From: Aptenodytes patagonicus
Taxonomy: Eukaryota; Chordata; Aves; Sphenisciformes; Spheniscidae
Assembly (NCBI RefSeq): GCF_965638725.1
Contig: NC_134960.1
Coordinates: 23,281,871 to 23,345,870 of the forward strand
Length of the DNA stretch: 64,000 bases
Reading direction: 5' to 3'
Shown here in pieces: positions 59,074-64,000 of the stretch. Under the pieces are notes generated by a model, which saw only the letters and a program-made list of their open reading frames with translations, was not told the DNA's origin and did not search any database. The first letter of the stretch is position 1. Each line of letters opens with the position of its first letter. Both the position numbers and the translations under genes were made by a program.

Positions 59074-60472
59074 TTGCCCGGCCGCCCCGCCCCCGGGAAG
59101 GGCTTCCCCGGCCGCCGCTGGGGGGGTCCCGCCGGGGGCAGCCCGCCGGGGGCAGCCCGCCGGGGGCCGGGGGGGACCCCTCGCTCCGGGGGATGGGGGG
59201 TGGGGGGGGGCTCATCAGCCACCGCCGCACCGGTACCACCCCCCTGTCCCCAGCCTGGGGCACCCGGCGCTGTGGGCCTGGGCCGCTCGGTGGGGAGCCC
59301 GGGGGAGCTGATGATCCCTTTAGGGCTGCGCTAAAGCCGCGGAGGGGAGGAGACGGCTCAGGGAAAGCAGACGGGAAAGGTTATTGACCGGTCTCGGGCA
59401 GGGGAAGAAGAGGGGGGATCACGGTGTGCTCCGTGGCACGCGGCACGCTGCCGCAGGGCGTCTGCCGGCTGGTGGGACTAGTGCCAAAGGTGGCCTGGGA
59501 GGTTTTGGGAGGAGCAAGTGCACCCCGCAAGAAGAGCGTCAGGACCTCACGGTTCAGAGCTAAAACCTCCTCCTGTGTCCTTGGTGATGGGGTGGCACCC
59601 TGACGGGGGACAGACTTCCAGCCGCGTCCCACCCTGTACTGGCGATGGGAGAGGGGTGGTGGTGGCAGCCTGAGATGGTGGCAGAGACCCTTTTTGTCCA
59701 TGAGGCCACCTTTGTGCCCCGATGGAGAGCCCGACCAGTTCAGTCACAGCTTCATCTCGCAATCTCCTCCTAGTCGGTTGCTGTCCCTGTCTCCTCCCTC
59801 CCAGCCCATGGCCGTTGTCTTTGGGGGTTGCCAGAGCTTCTCTGTCCCCTTCACCGCGCTGGCAACCGCTTGTTGTGTTTGGCCTCGTCTTCAGCCCAGG
59901 TGACGGCCCAGAAAACTCTGCTGACGCCAGCGCTGGGTGAGCAGAGAGTCTTGTCCCAGCTCACATTCGGGTCAGCCGCGGCCCCTTGCTGGTTCCTCGA
60001 GGTCCCAAGCCCCCAGCCCTGCTGCCGGTTTGGGTTCAGCAAGGCGTGATTAAATATTCCTGCAATTGTTGTCGACGTCTCCAAGGAATACCGCCGGATT
60101 TGGCAACCCCCCTGCTCACGCCCTCCTTCTTGCTCAGACTTGACTTTTGCAATTGTTTGCTGGATGTTTTTCCTTCCGCCTCCTCCGGCCATCAGCAGCC
60201 CGAAAGACTTTGGCAGCAGAACGAGGCGGGTCAGTGGTGGCCCGGCCGAGGGGCTGCGTCCCTGGGGAGCCCTGCGCGGTGGCTCCCCGGTAGGTGCCTC
60301 TGTGGGGATGGGATTTTCCCCCCTGCCAGTTCCCCGAGGCCGGGCATGCGCGGGCAGTGTTTGCTGGCTGACCTGGCACCTGGGGAGAGAGAGGCACCGG
60401 CTCACGTCGGCTGCCAGGGAGGTTGTTGGCACAGAGGGCTGGCAGCGGGCAAGGGGGGGGTGGTTGCAGGCT

Positions 60473-60690
60473 GCCGTTCCTGCCTGCCTCCCGCTGCCTG
60501 CCTCCCTGCCTCCCGCTGCCTCCTGCTGCCTCTCTCCCTGCCTCTGCCTCGCTGCCTTCTGCTGCCTGTTCCCCTCTGCCTGCCACAGCCTCCCTTGACT
60601 CTCCCTTTCTCTGCCTCCCACAGCCTCTGCAGCCGCCCCCTGCCCACCTCCTGCAGCCACCCACAGCCTCCCTGCCTGCACCTGCTGCCA
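60473..60690 (+). repeat. Pyrimidine-rich CTGCCTCC-type repeat
   Basis: Imperfect copies of ctgcctccc, ctgcctgcctccctgcc and similar words follow each other over about 220 bases, with a strong strand bias for C and T. Confidence 0.75.
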
Positions 60691-61224
60691 GCCATGCACC
60701 ATCCCGTGCCGGGGGCCGTGCTGGGGCAGCCCCCACAGGAGGGGGAGGCGGACGCCCGGGAAGGTTTGGGGCCCCCCAGGGCCTCCCCGGCTCTCCTCAT
60801 CCGTGGGTCCTGCTGCTGGGGGTCTCCCTGTGGTCCCCACCCCGGCCAAGGGCACCCCCCCACGCCACGGCACCCACCTTGGGCACATGCTGGTATCACA
60901 GAGCAAACAGCCTGGCAGGCACAGGGAGCACGGCTGGGAGGCGAAGGCCAAGGGAGAGGCGGATGCCAGGATCTGGCTCCATGGGCAGTGTCGGTCCCCC
61001 AGGAGGGTGGCCCTGGGGAGCACTGTAACGGCGTTTTGGGGACGGGAGGATGGGGTGCAGGGCAGAGCAGGGGTGCAGGGCAGCCCACCAAGGCCACCCC
61101 CAAGTCCCCAGGCCTCCACACAGGCGAGGGGGACTGGGGTGGGGGGATCCGTGGCAGCCCCGAAGCTGGGAGAGGGCAGGCATGGCAGAGCCAGGGGATG
61201 GCTGGCCAGATAGGCCCCCCCCAG

Positions 61225-61655
61225 CGTGTGATCCCTGCCACTGTCCGACCTCTGCCCCACTGTCTGACCCCCCGCCGCTGTGACACCCCCTGCCACGCTA
61301 TGTGATCCCCCCCCACACCATGTGAGCCCCCCACCATGTGACCCCGCTATGCCATGTGAAACCCCCCTGCTGTGTGACCCCCCTCCACACCATGTGACCT
61401 CAATGCTATGTGACCCCCCATCTGACCCCCACCACACTGTGACGCCTCCCCATGCCATGCAACCTCCCCAAAGTTATGTGACTTCCAATGCAATGTGACC
61501 CCCCCCCATGTCACCCCCCCCACGCCGTGGACCCCCACCATGCCGTGTGAATCCCCATCACGGTGTATGAGCCCCCAGACCCTGTGACCCTCCCTATGCC
61601 GTGCGACCCCCCATGCCATGCAAACCCCCAAGCCGTGTGACCCCCCCCCAGCATG
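61225..61655 (+). repeat. Degenerate minisatellite with CATGTGACCCCC units
   Basis: Diverged units of roughly 15-25 bases, built on (g)ccatgtgacccccc, recur at least fifteen times with many substitutions and variable C-run length. Confidence 0.75.
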
Positions 61656-63107
61656 CAGCCCCCCTGTTCGAGGCAGGCTCCCTCCCTCCTGCATCTGTGG
61701 GGGAATCACACCCCAGCGAAGCAGGATCTGGGCGTTGACCCCAGCCCCGAACCCTCCCCGGGCTCTCCGCCACTGCCCCCACCCTGTCCCCATCCCACAC
61801 CTCTCCCAGAGGAGCCGGCAGTCTCCAAGGAGCCAGGGGTGGCCTAAGCCGAACCTGGTGCCACACGGCCAGGGGATGCCTCAGCACCTGGGGTGCCCTG
61901 GCATGGCTTCGCCCCCGCCATGCCGCAGGCTGCTGCTTTCACCCCTCCTGCCTGCACTGAAGGGGGGGCAGGATGAGGCCAGCCCCATTGGGCAACTGCT
62001 GGTGCTGGAGTGAAGCTTGTTGTGGGGCTGGAAGGAGCCCTGGGAGTCAGCTTGGGGCAGGGGACGGGCACAAGAGAGGTTTGGTTGGGTTGTACTTCAG
62101 GATAGTGGGGTTGATGGGGAGGGGTGCCCCCCCCCACCTTCCCTGGGGCCGGATCCAGCACCAGCAACTCCTCAGCCTCAGCTCCCAGCCCATCTGCCGC
62201 AAGGCAGGTACCAGCACCCCAGGGACCGGCACGCACCCACCCACACTCCCCTGAAACATGGCTTCGGCCGTGGTGGCGCCTGGCCCCGCACCGGGCTGCT
62301 CCCGGGGCTGAATCCTGCCCGGGGCCAGTGGGTTCCAGCACAACCCGCCCATGCTGGCTGGGTGTTTGTGTTGCCTGCCGCCGTGTTTGCACTGCATACA
62401 ACCCGGCTGTTTGTTTGCACGGAGCCTGGGGAGCCAAGCCTGGTGACAGCGGTGGCGGGCATGCCGCAGGCAGAGCAAGCACGGGGTGCTGCTCTCCGCC
62501 AGCAGCACCGTGCTGGCCATGCCGTCTCCCCATGCCCGGCAGGGTGATGCGGCTGTGCCTGCGTCCTTCCTCCTCGCACACACTGCAACATCCGCTCGCC
62601 TGCTGCAGCCCACGTGGACGCCCTCCACATGCCGGGATGGCCTCAGCCCTGACGCGCTCCTGGCCCTTTCCGTGAGCCCCGCCACCGGCAGCCCCCTCTT
62701 GCCCCACTCTGGATTTCCTCAGCAGTGACACATCCTTCCCCAGCGCATGTCCCCACATCCCCTTTCCTGGGAAGAGCTGCCACGGGGCTCTGCCACCCCT
62801 CCTGCCGTGGGCACAGGTACCCTGGCGCAGGCACAGATGCTGCCACTGGCTATCCGGGGTTGGCCTTGCCGTCCCCTCGCCAAAGCCTTGCAGGGTGCGG
62901 GAGGGCTTGCGGGCACGCTGCTCCCCCGAGAGCACCAGTGCAGCTTTGTTCACGTGGGTCACTAGAAGAAGGCAGGGGGGTCCCCTGGTCTCTGGCCCAG
63001 GTGGGTGGCTGGGGGTGGCAGGAGCTGGCCACGCTGGGACCTGTGGGGCTGGCCCTGGTGTTTTGAGATCGTTGTTTTGGGCTCAGCTCCCGTGTATTGG
63101 TTTGTGG

Positions 63108-63121
63108 CCAGTTTAAACTGG
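63108..63121. promoter_or_regulatory. SLC4A9: 14-bp palindrome with a Grainyhead/CP2-type half site
   Basis: CCAGTTTAAACTGG is a perfect palindrome. Its right half continues as AACTGGTT (63116-63123), matching the Grainyhead-like AACYGGTT consensus. It lies just upstream of the TATA-like box. The factor assignment is inference. Confidence 0.35.
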
Positions 63122-63129
63122 TTCGCAGC

Positions 63130-63139
63130 TTTTATAAGG
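63130..63139 (+). promoter_or_regulatory. SLC4A9: TATA-like box of SLC4A9
   Basis: TTTTATAAGG lies about 215 bases before the preferred start codon in a GC-rich setting. A transcription start near 63160 would place the whole first exon in one piece up to the donor at 63490. Confidence 0.45.
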
Positions 63140-63352
63140 TGTGGGATGAGTGGGATCCTGCGAGTGCCAGCAGCTCCGGAGGGGAGCCCCTGGTGGGGGG
63201 TGGTGCTGGTGGTGGTGGCCATGTGAGCCCACATGCCCACGGTGGCCAGCACGGCTCTCCGGGAGGCAGACACCCGCTCACAGCCCAGACCAGAGGGGAG
63301 CAACTCCGAAGCTCCCTACCAGGCTTTCAGCTGCAGCATCTTCCCCTCCAGC

Positions 63353-63489
63353 ATGGCCCCAGCGGCCGAGCGAGCCGGTGCCGCCCTGCAGCGGAAGGAG
63401 TGGGGGGACACCACCTGCCCGCTGCTCTTCATCCAGCTCAACCAGCTCCTCAGCACCCCAGCGGGGCTGGAGTGGAGAGAGACGGCCAG
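63353..63489 (+). CDS. SLC4A9: SLC4A9 first coding exon (partial gene)
   Basis: This is the start of solute carrier family 4 member 9 (AE4), a membrane protein of the bicarbonate-transporter family, best known from kidney intercalated cells. The exon gives 45 codons and two bases, ending gccag|gtaggc. Its C-terminal half, PLLFIQLNQLLSTPAGLEWR followed by ETA, matches the SLC4A9 N-terminal cytoplasmic domain (human has a closely similar LLFIQLNELL...LEWRET). The following WxxFEE exon is not in the window. I chose the ATG at 63353 for its strong context (A at -3, G at +4). An in-frame upstream ATG at 63233 with a poor context would add 40 residues; alternatively ttcccctccag before 63352 could be a splice acceptor. 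Position next to HBEGF agrees with known synteny. Confidence 0.82.
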
Positions 63490-64000
63490 GTAGGCATGCC
63501 TGCAGTGGCCAAGCTCCCTGGCGACACTTTGGGAAGCCCAGCCTTCGAAAGCCCAGCTCTGATGGAGCCCACGACATCTCCCAAGGCTGGTGGTTCCTCA
63601 ACCTCAGCCCCAAAGCAGGGCTGCTCACTGCCCTCTGCCCCTGCCAGTGCCTGCGCTGCTTCTGCCTGGCTTAGGGTGACTCGCTTCATGGGAGAGGGCA
63701 TGGTGTCAGGCAGGGCGCAGGCAGTGACCCTGCACGGGCACAGTGCCCTTGCTCCTGCTCCTGCCTTTGCTGCCTCTCCAAGGCTCCAGTGGCTGTGCCA
63801 GGGCTGGGACGGTGCTTTGACGCTCCCCAGATCCAGCTGCCCAGCACGTCTCAGGAGGTGACAGGGGGGTGTAGGTCAGGGCAGGCTTGGCTGCGGATGA
63901 TGGGGCCCAACGGAGAAGAGCCGGGGCCAGCTGGGTGCTGGTGTGGGGCAGGAGCATGGCTGCGATGTCCCCACACCCCACACCGCCCCTCCACAGCTCG
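63490..64000 (+). other. SLC4A9: SLC4A9 intron (partial)
   Basis: Starts with the donor gtaggc. No exon with the expected SLC4 sequence occurs before the window ends. Confidence 0.7.

Larger units (their letters stand above)
58050..59300. promoter_or_regulatory. HBEGF: CpG island at the HBEGF promoter
   Basis: Very high GC and CpG density covers exons 1-2, intron 1 and the upstream flank. Limits were judged by eye. It marks the HBEGF promoter and also explains the many long spurious frames on both strands. Confidence 0.75.
59074..63107. other. Divergent spacer between HBEGF and SLC4A9
   Basis: I see no gene here. The spacer holds a polypyrimidine tract (60473-60690) and a degenerate minisatellite (61225-61655). 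Long frames (a 535-codon minus frame at 59851-61458 and a 439-codon plus frame at 59986-61305) run through these repeats and have no domain. Confidence 0.65.

Noticed and set aside
59986-61305. 439-codon plus-strand frame
   Set aside because: It is opposite to the above and has the same repeats and composition. No domain is recognisable.
59851-61458. 535-codon minus-strand frame
   Set aside because: It runs through the CATGTGACCCCC minisatellite and the polypyrimidine tract, giving repetitive Gly/Arg/Gln sequence without a family match.

Overview
This 64 kb window is vertebrate nuclear DNA, most likely from a bird outside the chicken lineage. It has widely spaced exons with GT-AG introns, CpG-rich promoters, a CR1 retrotransposon tail (33408-33806) of the kind typical of avian genomes, and a solo endogenous-retrovirus LTR (19221-19785) that resembles LTR families I know from neoavian birds. 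The gene order CYSTM1 - PFDN1 - HBEGF - SLC4A9 matches the segment of human 5q31 (avian chromosome 13 type) that carries these four genes. All identifications come from reading translated exons against remembered family sequences; no search was run.

Layout. 1-10788: CYSTM1 intron on the + strand. 10789-10895: last coding exon of CYSTM1, followed by a short 3' UTR with a poly(A) signal at 11262. 11286-15004: GC-rich spacer between two convergent genes. 15005-about 47400: PFDN1 on the - strand, with four coding exons (47304-47272, 47087-46921, 32950-32866, 15224-15141) that join in frame into a complete 122-residue prefoldin subunit. Its introns of 17.6 kb and 14 kb hold the LTR, the CR1 copy, several homopolymers and a cluster of inverted repeats near 44.3-45.3 kb. 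About 47.4-51.5 kb: spacer with a CpG island and an exact 45-bp tandem duplication. 51540-about 59000: HBEGF on the - strand, with five coding exons that join in frame into a complete 206-residue precursor, a 1.7-kb 3' UTR ending in AU-rich elements, and a GC-box promoter. About 59.1-63.1 kb: divergent spacer rich in degenerate tandem repeats. 63130-64000: probable start of SLC4A9 on the + strand (promoter and first recognisable coding exon; the rest lies beyond the window).

The genes do not form a functional pathway. CYSTM1 is a small membrane-associated protein, PFDN1 a subunit of the cytosolic prefoldin chaperone, HBEGF a membrane-anchored EGFR/ErbB4 ligand, and SLC4A9 a bicarbonate-transporter family protein. 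They are neighbours through conserved synteny. PFDN1 looks like a housekeeping gene (CpG island, NRF1 palindrome, YY1 motif over its start codon). HBEGF looks inducible (GC boxes, AU-rich 3' UTR). I see no new multi-gene system. The points most worth checking are two inverted-repeat structures in PFDN1 intron 2, a cryptic exon-like segment at 160-223, a NAGNAG acceptor at the last PFDN1 exon, and the SLC4A9 promoter and start choice.
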